From NCBI RefSeq assembly GCF_025966695.1, contig NZ_JAOEIY010000001.1, positions 444,474 through 508,473 on the forward strand: a stretch of DNA of 64,000 nt, written 5' to 3'. Made by a program: the position numbers and the translations under genes. Positions 19,572-31,276 of this stretch are shown here, one piece after another. Numbering within the stretch: position 1 is the stretch's first letter; the number at the start of each line of letters is the position of its first letter. Origin of the DNA: Stutzerimonas sp. S1 (GTDB lineage: Bacteria > Pseudomonadota > Gammaproteobacteria > Pseudomonadales > Pseudomonadaceae). Below the pieces are notes generated by a model. The model did no database searches. It saw only the letters and a program-made list of their open reading frames with translations, and had not been told where the DNA came from.

Positions 19572-20762
19572 CTACGGATTCAAGGGCAGCAGCACCCTAA
19601 ACAACGCGCCCTGCCCCTCCTCGCTCTCGACCTGAATGCGACCGTCATGCGCCTTGACGATCTGCTCGGCGATGAACAACCCGAGCCCCAGCCCGGCACT
19701 GCTCTCGCTGCCCTCGGCGCGCTCGAACTGGCAGAAGATCCGCGCCAGGCTCTCCGGCCGGATGCCGATCCCGTGGTCGCGCACCTCGATACAGGCACCC
19801 TCCGCACAGCGGGTCACGCTCACCTGCACCGGCTGGCCGGCACCGTAGCGCATGGCGTTGGTCAGTAGATTGGCGACGACCTGCTCGATACGGAAGGCAT
19901 CCCATACGCCGATGATCGATTCGGTCTGCTGGAAGTGCAGCGTGCAGCCCTTGGCCTCCATCTGCGCGGCGAAGCTCTCCACCACATGGGCCACCAGTTG
20001 CACCAGATCGAGGCGCGATGGCCGGATCGACAGCTTGCCGGTACGGATGCGAGACACGTCGAGCATGTCGTCGATCAGGCGGATCAGACTCTGGATCTGC
20101 CGCTCATCCTTGTCGACCATGCTGCGCAGCTTGTCCTCGCTGAATGCCGCAAGGTTGTTGCGCGCCAGCTGCAGCTTGCGCAGCTGCACCTCGAGAATCA
20201 GCGTGTTGAGCGGCGTCTTCAGCTCATGGGAGACGATCGACATGAAGTCGTCGCGCATGCGCACGGCGTTCTCCAGCTCGGCCTGGGTGCTGCGCAGCTC
20301 GTCGAGCAGCACCTCCTGCTCGCGGCGGCTCTTCTCCAGCGCCTCCAGCTGGCGCGCCATACGCTTGCGGTTGCGATAGAGGTCGACGAACACGCTGGCC
20401 TTGCTGCGCACCGCGTGGGCGTCCAGCGGCTTGTGCAGGAAGTCCACCGCACCGCTCTCGTAGCCCTTGAAGGCATAGTTGAGCTCGCGCCCGGCGGCGC
20501 TGACGAAGACGATGGGAATGTGCTTGGTGCGCTCGGTGCCGCGCATCAGCTCGGCCAGCTGGAAGCCGTCCATGCCGGGCATCTGCACGTCGAGGATGGC
20601 CAGCGCGAATTCGTGCCGCAGCAGCAGCTCCAGCGCCTGCTCGGCCGATTCGGCCTGATGCACGCGGATGCCCGGCGCCTGCAACAGCGCGCCGAGCGCC
20701 AGCAGGTTCTCCGGCAGATCGTCGACGATCAGCAGATTCGCCTCATCGGTTTGATCGGGCAT
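19572..20762 (-). CDS. Receiver-histidine kinase protein
   Basis: A 396-residue soluble signalling protein. An N-terminal receiver domain (LILDVQ-type site, Asp58 in LAILDVQMPGMDG, Lys in HKPLD) is followed by a coiled coil (about 125-170) and a histidine kinase core with His179 in SHELKTPLN, an N-box NLLTNAMRYGAG, DHGIGI and GLGLGLFIAEQ. There are no membrane segments. It is the last of four leftward genes, three bases after the cheB-like gene. It may receive phosphate from the hybrid kinase and pass it on, or act as a kinase controlled by its own receiver. No output regulator is present in the operon. Confidence 0.9.
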   Translation of the reverse strand: MPDQTDEANLLIVDDLPENLLALGALLQAPGIRVHQAESAEQALELLLRHEFALAILDVQMPGMDGFQLAELMRGTERTKHIPIVFVSAAGRELNYAFKGYESGAVDFLHKPLDAHAVRSKASVFVDLYRNRKRMARQLEALEKSRREQEVLLDELRSTQAELENAVRMRDDFMSIVSHELKTPLNTLILEVQLRKLQLARNNLAAFSEDKLRSMVDKDERQIQSLIRLIDDMLDVSRIRTGKLSIRPSRLDLVQLVAHVVESFAAQMEAKGCTLHFQQTESIIGVWDAFRIEQVVANLLTNAMRYGAGQPVQVSVTRCAEGACIEVRDHGIGIRPESLARIFCQFERAEGSESSAGLGLGLFIAEQIVKAHDGRIQVESEEGQGALFRVLLPLNP

Positions 20763-20765
20763 GAC

Positions 20766-21362
20766 TCACTCCAGTTCGCGCAACAATCGGTGTATGTCGC
20801 GCAGGGGCAAAATGTAGTCCGGCGCGAAGCGCTGGAGTGCGGCTTTGGGCATGGTGTCGATCTCCGCTTCTCGCGGATCCTGGACGATGGTCAGGCCGCC
20901 GGCACGCTGAATCGCCTGCAGCCCGGCGGCGCCATCCTCGTTGGCGCCGGTCAACAGGATGCCCGCCACCCGCGGGCCCCAGGCATCGGCCGCGGATTCG
21001 AACAGCACATCGATCGAAGGCCGGGAAAAGTGCACGACGTCGTCCTGGCTCAGCGACAGGCTGCCATCGCGCTCGACCAGCAGGTGGTAGCCGGGCGCGG
21101 CAAAATACAGGGTTCCGCCACGCACCGCTTCCTTCTCGTCGGCCTCCTTGACCCGCAGCCCGGTCTTGCGGCGGAAGATTTCCGCCAGCTGCGTCGGCAC
21201 ATGCGGCGGAATGTGCTGCACCACCAGCAGCGGCAACCGGAAGGCAGCGCTCAGGCCGTTGACCAGCACGCTCAGGGCGGCCAGGCCACCGGCCGAGGTG
21301 CCGATGACCACCGCCTCGATGGCCGGCTGACGTTTGCCGGCGACAGACACCACGCTGCTCAT
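20766..21362 (-). CDS. CheB-type methylesterase domain protein
   Basis: A 198-residue protein that is only the CheB methylesterase domain, with no receiver domain. The catalytic triad is visible: Ser23 in GTSAGG, His50 in QHIPP and Asp143 in GANEDGAAG. The start at 21362 overlaps the cheR stop (ATGA), so the longer upstream reading is cheR sequence. CheB enzymes demethylate glutamates on chemoreceptors in the cytoplasm. No receptor, CheA or CheW gene lies nearby, so its target may be the hybrid kinase or another protein. Confidence 0.9.
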   Translation of the reverse strand: MSSVVSVAGKRQPAIEAVVIGTSAGGLAALSVLVNGLSAAFRLPLLVVQHIPPHVPTQLAEIFRRKTGLRVKEADEKEAVRGGTLYFAAPGYHLLVERDGSLSLSQDDVVHFSRPSIDVLFESAADAWGPRVAGILLTGANEDGAAGLQAIQRAGGLTIVQDPREAEIDTMPKAALQRFAPDYILPLRDIHRLLRELE

Positions 21363-22177
21363 AGCTTGCGAAAGATCCTTTCCTGCTTGTCGAACGCCTC
21401 GAACTGTCCAGCGTAGGCGGAAAACTCCACGGTTTCCTTGGCGCCCAGGCCGAGAAAACCGCGATGACAAAGCGACTCGTGAAACAGGCCGAAGGCCCGG
21501 TCCTGCAAGGGCCGGTTGAAATAGATCAGCACGTTGCGGCAGGAAATCAGCTGGGTTTCGGAGAACACGCTGTCGGTCGCCAGGCTATGGTCGGCGAACG
21601 TCACCTTGTCCCGCAGCGCCTTGTCCATGATCGCCGAGTCGTAGGCGGCGGTGTAGTAATCGGCGAAGCTGCCCGTGCCGCCGGCCTGCTGGTAGTTCTC
21701 GGTGTACTTGCGCAGGTGGTTGATCGGGAAGATTCCCTGCCGCGCCTGCGCCAGTGAACGCGGGTTGATGTCGGTGGCATAGATCAGCGAGCGCTCCAGC
21801 AGACCCTCCTCGCGCAGCAGGATGGCCATCGAGTAGACCTCCTCACCGGTGCTGCAGCCGGCGATCCAGATCTTCAGCGACGGGTAGGTACGCAGCACCG
21901 GCACCACCTGTTCGCGCAGCGCGCGGTAGTAGCCGGGATCACGAAACATCTCGCTGACCGGAATGGTCAGGTACTGCAGCAGGTCCATGAAGGCCTGCGC
22001 GTCGTAGAGAATCTTGCGCTGCAGCGCCGAAACGTTCGGGCAGTCGAGCTGCTTGAGCGCGAGCATCACCCGGCGCTTGAGCGACGCGCCGGAGTAGTCG
22101 CGAAAATCGTAGCTGTACTTGAGGTAGATCGCCTCGATCAACAGCTTCAGTTCGATATCGACGCTGCGCTCGGACAT
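21359..22177 (-). CDS. CheR-type methyltransferase
   Basis: A 272-residue protein with both CheR domains: the N-terminal all-alpha part (DYSGASLKRRVMLALKQL) and the SAM-binding domain with IAGCSTGEEVYSMAI, IYATDINPRSL and the C-terminal CRNVLIYFNRPLQ. CheR proteins methylate glutamates of chemoreceptors using SAM. It starts one base after the hybrid kinase stop and overlaps the cheB-like gene by four bases, so the genes are co-translated. In the absence of chemoreceptors it probably serves this kinase operon. Confidence 0.92.
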   Translation of the reverse strand: MSERSVDIELKLLIEAIYLKYSYDFRDYSGASLKRRVMLALKQLDCPNVSALQRKILYDAQAFMDLLQYLTIPVSEMFRDPGYYRALREQVVPVLRTYPSLKIWIAGCSTGEEVYSMAILLREEGLLERSLIYATDINPRSLAQARQGIFPINHLRKYTENYQQAGGTGSFADYYTAAYDSAIMDKALRDKVTFADHSLATDSVFSETQLISCRNVLIYFNRPLQDRAFGLFHESLCHRGFLGLGAKETVEFSAYAGQFEAFDKQERIFRKL

Positions 22178-22178
22178 G

Positions 22179-25676
<3,498 letters not shown>

Positions 25677-25854
25677 CTGGTTTCCTTTCCGGCGCCCCAA
25701 TGGCAGGTCAGACACATGCGTGGCGCAACCGTCCGACGCGTGACTGCACGGTCATGGCATTCCGTGGTGTTTCGGGATGATCTTGAGTGTTCCGCGCACG
25801 ATAGGTTCCGCCGCGGCAGGTGCCCGGACTCTACACAAGCCGCCCGACGAGCAC

Positions 25855-25879
25855 AAAAAAGCCCGACGTCAGGTCAGGC
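25855..25879 (-). terminator. Terminator after the Pmp3 gene
   Basis: On the minus strand a stem of GCCTGAC with GTCGGGC (one mismatch) is followed by six T residues. It lies 20 bp beyond the Pmp3 stop and before the promoter region of the kinase operon. Confidence 0.8.
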
Positions 25880-25899
25880 TGTTTTATTTACTGATCGTT

Positions 25900-26058
25900 T
25901 CAGCGGCGGGCGATGATCCATACCGCGTGAATGATGCCGGGAATGTAGCCGAACAACGTAAGCAGGATGTTCAGCCAGAAGGCGCCACCCAGTCCCACCT
26001 GCAGAAACACGCCGAGCGGCGGCAGCAGGATGGCAAAAATGATGCGGATCAGGTCCAT
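25900..26058 (-). CDS. YqaE/Pmp3 family membrane protein
   Basis: A 52-residue protein, MDLIRIIFAILLPPLGVFL followed by GGAFWLNILLTLFGYIPGI. This is the two-helix Pmp3/YqaE (UPF0057) fold with the conserved LPPLGV and LLT-x-x-GYIPG-x-IHA motifs. Such proteins sit in the cytoplasmic membrane and are often induced by salt, cold or envelope stress. The length is typical. It has its own terminator and is probably transcribed alone, on the same strand as the kinase operon. Confidence 0.92.
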   Translation of the reverse strand: MDLIRIIFAILLPPLGVFLQVGLGGAFWLNILLTLFGYIPGIIHAVWIIARR

Positions 26059-26548
26059 CGTGGTCTCCCCAGAATGCAAATGGCCAACAGGGCCTATGCA
26101 GTCGACCGGATGCGCGCACGACGGTTCCGTTGCCGCGGCGGCGAGACCAGGAACTGCTCAAAGGTTGCAGAGGGAACGGCAACCGCCGCCGATCGGCAGC
26201 GGTTGGCAGCTCCGAGGCGTCCGGATCGGTCGCCAGGTTGCACCTTATTCAGGTGCGGCTGGGGTAGACGCGACCGGCCAGTCGTGGGACCGGTCTTACT
26301 GCGTCCGGCGACGTGCGCCTTGTGGGCGAACACCGCGACCAAGCGTAGCGCTTAGTTTGCTAACTATTTCAGAGGTGCACTACCGCTGCCATTGGCGGAA
26401 GGTCGATAGTCGGGCGCGGGCGCGCGACGGCAGTCACGCGCCTGGCTGGTCGGCTATGCTGCTCGGTGAATTGCCTGCGCCGATCGCCTGGCGGTGGAAC
26501 GCAGGGTCACTCCACAGTGCTGCACCCCTTTTTCAACAGGAATCCCAC
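26059..26548. other. Gene-free divergent region between pmp3 and the LEA14-like gene
   Basis: About 490 bp separate two divergent genes. I find no convincing coding frame. A short hairpin, GCACCT (26240-26245) with AGGTGC (26251-26256), is present. AT content rises around 26345-26375 (AGTTTGCTAACTATTTC), where promoters could lie, but no clear -35/-10 pair stands out. Confidence 0.5.
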
Positions 26549-27070
26549 GTGCCCACATTCAACTCATTGCTGTCGTACGCCGCGCCACGCACTGCCCGCC
26601 TGCTGGGCCTGGCGCTGCTGGCCTTGAGTCTTGCGTCCTGCGCGCTGTTCTCGCCACGCGATCCGCTCAGCGTACAGGTCGCCGGCATCCAGCCGCTGCC
26701 CGGCGAAGGGCTGGAGCTGCGTCTGCTGGTCAAGCTGCGCCTGCAGAACCCCAACACCACGCCGATCGAATACGACGGCGTGGCGCTGAGTCTGGAAGTC
26801 AACGATCGACGCCTGGCCAGCGGCGTCAGCGATCAGCGCGGTACCGTGCCACGCTTCGGCGAGAGCGTGCTCAGCGTGCCGGTGACTATCTCGGCATTTT
26901 CCGTCGCCCGGCAGGCACTCGGCCTGGCCGAGCACATCGGTCTCGACGAGGTGCCCTACGTGCTGCGCGGCAAGCTGGCCGGCGGCCTGTTCGGCACCCA
27001 GCGCTTCGTCGAGAAGGGCACCCTGGATCTGTCCGGCGCGGCAACCGGCCCCTACCGGCGCGCGCCCTAG
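26549..27070 (+). CDS. LEA14-like desiccation-related lipoprotein
   Basis: A 173-residue predicted lipoprotein with a signal sequence ending LALSLASC and the modified cysteine near residue 30. The rest is a single LEA type 2 (WHy) domain: LELRLLVKLRLQNPNTTPIEY is the typical N-P-N strand motif. LEA14-like proteins are linked with water and desiccation stress. I chose the GTG at 26549 because AGGA stands eight bases before it and a good signal peptide begins there. The stop is two bases from that of the convergent trehalase gene. Confidence 0.85.
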   Translation: MPTFNSLLSYAAPRTARLLGLALLALSLASCALFSPRDPLSVQVAGIQPLPGEGLELRLLVKLRLQNPNTTPIEYDGVALSLEVNDRRLASGVSDQRGTVPRFGESVLSVPVTISAFSVARQALGLAEHIGLDEVPYVLRGKLAGGLFGTQRFVEKGTLDLSGAATGPYRRAP

Positions 27071-27072
27071 CG

Positions 27073-28692
27073 CTAGTCGGAGCTGCCCGCCAGCGCCGAC
27101 GCCCACTCTGGCCGGCACTGCCCGGCGCGACAGCGATTGGCCTCGTGCGCCGGATCTTCCTGCATGAGCTTGCGGGTCACGCCGTTGGTCCAGCCGAATC
27201 CATCCTGCAGGGCGTATTCGCCGCCGCCAGCATGCTCGGTGCAGGGGCGCAGCACGTACTTTTCCACCAGCCGGCTTTCGCGCTCGAACAGGTAGCTGAC
27301 GATCTTCAACCAGCGCTCTTCGATCTCCAGCGCCAGCGTCTGCTCGCCGTAGTGCTGCAAGCCACGGATGCCGATCCACTGCAGCGGCGCCCAGCCGTTG
27401 GGGCAATCCCATTGCTCGCCGCTGCCGTAGATCTCGGTGGTACGCAGCCCGCCCGGCGCCAGCAGGCGCTCGCGCACGATCCGCGCCACGCCAGCCGCCT
27501 GGTGCGCGCTGGCTTGCTGGACGAACAGCGGTGCCAGGGTCGCGGCGGTGAGGTTGTCACGCTGGCGTTGGTTCGCCCAGTCGTAGTCGAAGAAGGCGCC
27601 GCTCGCCTCGTTCCACAGGTAGCGGTTCATCGCGGCGCGCCGTTGCTGCGCGTATCCGCGGAACTGTTCGGCACAGTGTGGCTGGCCCCTGATCGCGCTG
27701 AGCCGGGCGATCTGCCGTTCCAGCTTGTAGAGGAAGCTGTTCAGGTCCACCGGCAGGATGCAGGTGGTGCGGATGCTCGCCAGACAGTGCGGGTCGTCCA
27801 GCCAGCGCGAGCTGAAGTCCCAGCCGGATTCCGCCGCGGCGCGCAGGTGGCGATACACCTCGTGGGCCGGTCGCGGCGAGGCGCGCGCGGTCTCGACATC
27901 CTCGCGATAGGACTCCTCGCGCGGCGTGTCGCGCTCATCCCAGTAGCGATTGAGCAGGCTGCCGTCGGCCAGGCGCACGCAACGCCGATGCGCTTCCCCC
28001 GGGCGCAGCGCCTCGCCGCCATCCATCCAGAACGCGTATTCCTTGCGCAGCTGCGGCAGGTAATCGCTGGCGCGATGCACGCCGGTTTCCTCGAACAGGT
28101 CGGTCATCAGCGCGAACACCGGCGGCTGCGAACGGCCCAGGTAGTAGGTGCGATTGCCGTTGGGGATATGTCCGTAGGTGTCGATCAGGTAGGCGAAGTT
28201 GTCGGCCATCGCGCGCAGCAGCTCGCAATGCCCGCTTTCGTCCAGCCCGAGCATGGTGAAGTAGGAATCCCAGTAGTACAGCTCGGTGAAGCGCCCGCCC
28301 GGCACCACATAGTCGTGCGGCAACGGCAGCAGCGAAGAGAACGGCGGATGCTCGCGCGGATGGCGGGTCAGCACCGGCCAGAGCCGGTCGATGTGGGTGG
28401 CGAGACTGTCGTCCGGGTTGGCGACGAAGGCCTTGCGCGGCAGCTCGTAGACGCTGAAGTTGGCGTGCACGAAGGCGGCCAGGTCGAAATCGGCGGCGGT
28501 GCTTTGTGCGCGGTAGTCGTCGAGGATCAGTTGCGGATGGCGGTGCGGTGCGCAGTCGACGAAGGTCTTGCTGTCGTCGAAGACGCGCTGCATCTGCACC
28601 GCGACGAATAGCTCCTCGTAGCGCTCGGCCGGGCTCAGGGTGTCGGCCGCACCGGCTTGGTCATACTCGAACGGGTAGTCGGCGTCGGTCAT
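27073..28692 (-). CDS. treF: Cytosolic trehalase
   Basis: A 539-residue family GH37 trehalase, which hydrolyses trehalose to two glucose molecules. Both family signatures are present: PGGRFTELYYWDSYF and QWDCPNGWAPLQ. The N-terminus has no signal peptide, which indicates the cytosolic TreF form rather than periplasmic TreA. The ATG at 28692 overlaps the SDR stop (ATGA), so the two are co-translated; an upstream ATG at 28710 has no better ribosome site. Trehalose is a common osmoprotectant, and stress genes lie on both sides. Confidence 0.92.
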   Translation of the reverse strand: MTDADYPFEYDQAGAADTLSPAERYEELFVAVQMQRVFDDSKTFVDCAPHRHPQLILDDYRAQSTAADFDLAAFVHANFSVYELPRKAFVANPDDSLATHIDRLWPVLTRHPREHPPFSSLLPLPHDYVVPGGRFTELYYWDSYFTMLGLDESGHCELLRAMADNFAYLIDTYGHIPNGNRTYYLGRSQPPVFALMTDLFEETGVHRASDYLPQLRKEYAFWMDGGEALRPGEAHRRCVRLADGSLLNRYWDERDTPREESYREDVETARASPRPAHEVYRHLRAAAESGWDFSSRWLDDPHCLASIRTTCILPVDLNSFLYKLERQIARLSAIRGQPHCAEQFRGYAQQRRAAMNRYLWNEASGAFFDYDWANQRQRDNLTAATLAPLFVQQASAHQAAGVARIVRERLLAPGGLRTTEIYGSGEQWDCPNGWAPLQWIGIRGLQHYGEQTLALEIEERWLKIVSYLFERESRLVEKYVLRPCTEHAGGGEYALQDGFGWTNGVTRKLMQEDPAHEANRCRAGQCRPEWASALAGSSD

Positions 28693-29456
28693 TGCTCGCG
28701 GTAATTCCATAGCAGGCCGCCATCGACGGTAAGTGTAGTCCCGGTGATGTAGTCGGCGTCGGCCGAAGCGAGAAAGGCCACGGCCCCGGCCACATCGCGC
28801 GGCTGGCCGAGACGGCCGGCGGGAATGTTCTGCAGCAGGCCGGCGAGCTTGTCCGGGGCATCGAGCAGCTCACGGTTGATCGGCGTTTCCACCGCCCCAG
28901 GCGCCACGTTGTTCACGGTGATGCCCAGCGGCGCCAGCTCGATCGCCAGGTTGCGCATGAGCATCTTCAGGCCGCCCTTGCTGGCGCAGTAACTGGCGAA
29001 ATTGGGGTGCGGCAGCTCTTCGTGCACCGAGCTGTTGTTGATGATGCGACCGCCATGGCCGGCATCGCGCAAATGGCGGGCGAAGGCCTGGGCGAGGAAG
29101 AACGGCCCGCGCAGGTTGACCGCGAGCACCCGTTCGTAATCCTCGGCGCTGGCCTCGAGAAAGCTGGCCTGGGTCTGGATCCCGGCGTTGTTGACCAGGA
29201 TATCCAGCCCTCCCAGCTGTGCGACGCTCTCGCGCACCAGGCGCTGGCAGTCCTCCACGCTGGCGACATCGGCGGCGACGATGCAGGCGCGACGCCCGAG
29301 CGCACGCACCCGCGCGGCACTCTCGCGGGCATCGGCGTCGTCTGCACGACCGTTGATGACGATATCGGCGCCCTCCTCGGCCAGCCGCACGGCGATACCG
29401 CGGCCGATTCCCTGGGTGCTGCCGGTGACCAGCGCGACCTTGTTCTGCAATCTCAT
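28689..29456 (-). CDS. SDR oxidoreductase, glucose 1-dehydrogenase-like
   Basis: A 255-residue classical short-chain dehydrogenase: cofactor loop TGSTQGIGRG (residues 11-20), NNAGI, the catalytic serine in NSSVHEE, Tyr and Lys in YCASKGG, and a C-terminus TGTTLTVDGGLLW typical of glucose 1-dehydrogenase and 3-oxoacyl reductase groups. GGAGG precedes the ATG at 29456. Its ATGA overlap with trehalase suggests that it oxidises the glucose released from trehalose, but the substrate is inferred only from this coupling. Confidence 0.85.
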   Translation of the reverse strand: MRLQNKVALVTGSTQGIGRGIAVRLAEEGADIVINGRADDADARESAARVRALGRRACIVAADVASVEDCQRLVRESVAQLGGLDILVNNAGIQTQASFLEASAEDYERVLAVNLRGPFFLAQAFARHLRDAGHGGRIINNSSVHEELPHPNFASYCASKGGLKMLMRNLAIELAPLGITVNNVAPGAVETPINRELLDAPDKLAGLLQNIPAGRLGQPRDVAGAVAFLASADADYITGTTLTVDGGLLWNYREQ

Positions 29457-29635
29457 GTGCACCTCCGCTACCAGCATCTTTCGCTAGAGGTTCTGACGGA
29501 AGCGGCTGCGGCATGTTCCCCGCGAGGCGCTCGCAACGGCGCCGAGCAGACATCCGCCAGCGTCACCGCCGGCTTTCTCGCGTCTCGGCAAAGGCGCACA
29601 ATAGCGCGCTTTTCCGCGCCTCCGAGAAGGACTCC

Positions 29636-30526
29636 ATGGCAACCGCCGACCTGCGCAAAGGCTACCTGCTGGGGCTCATCACCTTCGGCATCTGGGGCAT
29701 GTTCCCGCTCTACTTCAAATCGATCGAGCAGTTCGGCGCGCTGGAGATCGTCACCCAGCGGGCGATCTGGTCGGCGCTGTTCGGCACCCTCGCCCTGCTG
29801 ATCTGGCGCCACGCCGGTTGGTGGCAGGAACTGCTGGCCCACCCGCGGCGCATCGGCGTGCTGGCGATCTCCAGCCTGCTGATCGCCAGCAATTGGCTGA
29901 TCTACGTCTGGGCGGTGAACCACGGCCACATGGTCGAGGCCAGTCTGGGCTACTACATCAATCCGCTGGTCAACGTCCTGCTCGGCTTGGTGGTGCTGCG
30001 CGAGCGGCTGCGTCCGCTGCAATGGCTGGCGGTGGCGATGGCGGCTACCGGGGTTGCCCTGCAGCTGCTGACGCTGGGCGAGTTTCCGTGGATCTCCATC
30101 GTGCTGGCGCTGAGCTTCGGCAGCTATGGCCTGCTGCGCAAGCAGGCACCCGTGGCGGCGCTGCCCGGGCTGGTGGTGGAGACCTGGCTGCTGCTGCCAG
30201 TGGCGCTGATCTGGCTGTTCGTCTTCGGCAGCGGCGCGAGCACCGAGCCAGCCTTCTGGAGCACGAGCGAGGCGCTCTGGCTGGTGGCCGCTGGCCCGGT
30301 GACGCTGATTCCGCTGCTGTGCTTCAACGCCGCCGCGCGTCACCTGCCGTATTCGACTCTGGGCTTTCTGCAGTACATCACGCCGACGCTGTTGCTGATC
30401 CTTGCCGTGCAGCTGTTCGACGAGCCCTTCCCGGCGGACAAGCAGCTGGCTTTCTTCTTCATCTGGGCGGGTCTGGCGGTCTACAGCGTCGACACCTGGC
30501 GGCTGATGCGCAAGAACAGCCTGTAG
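29636..30526 (+). CDS. rarD: EamA family transporter RarD
   Basis: A 296-residue inner-membrane protein with about ten membrane segments and the RarD signature: KGYLLGLITFGIWGMFPLYF at the start, WLIYVWAVNHGHMVEASLGY and YINPLVNVLLG. RarD proteins belong to the drug/metabolite transporter superfamily; E. coli RarD was tied to chloramphenicol sensitivity but its substrate is unsettled. GAGAAGG lies before the ATG. It converges with gcvR, with stops three bases apart. Confidence 0.9.
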   Translation: MATADLRKGYLLGLITFGIWGMFPLYFKSIEQFGALEIVTQRAIWSALFGTLALLIWRHAGWWQELLAHPRRIGVLAISSLLIASNWLIYVWAVNHGHMVEASLGYYINPLVNVLLGLVVLRERLRPLQWLAVAMAATGVALQLLTLGEFPWISIVLALSFGSYGLLRKQAPVAALPGLVVETWLLLPVALIWLFVFGSGASTEPAFWSTSEALWLVAAGPVTLIPLLCFNAAARHLPYSTLGFLQYITPTLLLILAVQLFDEPFPADKQLAFFFIWAGLAVYSVDTWRLMRKNSL

Positions 30527-30529
30527 CGT

Positions 30530-31048
30530 TCAGCCCGCCGGCTGCAGCTTGAGCTCTACCATCAGATCGTTGGCGAGGGTTTCCAGGCGCTCCTGCAGCA
30601 GCTCCAGCGACAGTTCGCTGGGCACTGCCAGACGCGCCTCGGCGCGGAACAGCGGCTCGTTGCTCATCGGCGCCGGCAGCACCTCGGTGTCCAGACTCTC
30701 CAGGTTGACGCCGTGCTCAGCCAGCAGATGGGTGATGTCGCGCACGATGCCCGGGCGATCGTTGCCCACCAGTTCCAGCTGAATCTCCTGCCAGCTCGAC
30801 GGCGGTTCCGTGCCGCTGTGCGCCAGCAGTACGCGGATACCTTGCGCCTCGAGCCCCTGCAACGCGGCGGTGAGCTCGGCATGCGCCGCCTGCGGCACCG
30901 CCACCCGCAGAATGCCGGCGAACTGCCCAGCCATGCGCGACATGCGGCTCTCCAGCCAGTTGCCGCCATGCTCGGCGATGCACTTGGCCAGGCGCTCGAC
31001 CAGGCCGGGCTGATCGGCGGCGATGACGGTGAGTACGAGGTGATCCAT
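30530..31048 (-). CDS. gcvR: Glycine cleavage system repressor-type ACT protein
   Basis: A 172-residue protein with two ACT domains (MDHLVLTVIAADQPGLVERL, and ELVGNDRPGIVRDITHLLA from about residue 85). This is the layout of GcvR, which binds GcvA and blocks activation of the glycine cleavage genes when glycine is low. The ATG at 31048 starts the conserved domain. It is divergent from glcB, so both genes next to each other concern glycine/glyoxylate metabolism. Other double-ACT regulators are possible. Confidence 0.82.
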   Translation of the reverse strand: MDHLVLTVIAADQPGLVERLAKCIAEHGGNWLESRMSRMAGQFAGILRVAVPQAAHAELTAALQGLEAQGIRVLLAHSGTEPPSSWQEIQLELVGNDRPGIVRDITHLLAEHGVNLESLDTEVLPAPMSNEPLFRAEARLAVPSELSLELLQERLETLANDLMVELKLQPAG

Positions 31049-31276
31049 GGGCTGCTCCTCTAGCGGAAATCGGACGCGCGCCAAGGGCGGCCTCATAGGT
31101 ATAGCAGCCACGTACGGGATGGCACCTGCGGGGTACCGCCGGCCATCGCCCCGCGGGTGACAACGCCGCCACTTTCAGCGGACTGATTTTCCCCGGCGCT
31201 TCATGTAGTATCCGCCGACCCGGACTACAAGAAATTGCATCCGACAGATTTGAAGAAGAACCAAGTGAGGCGAGTA

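Noticed and set aside
21359..22177. Assignment of cheR and cheB-like genes to a flagellar chemotaxis operon
   Set aside because: No CheA, CheW, CheY or chemoreceptor genes are adjacent, and the neighbours are sensor kinases, so a separate signalling role is more likely.
26494..28611. A 705-codon rightward frame across the LEA14-like gene and trehalase
   Set aside because: It overlaps two genes with clear family signatures and shows none itself.
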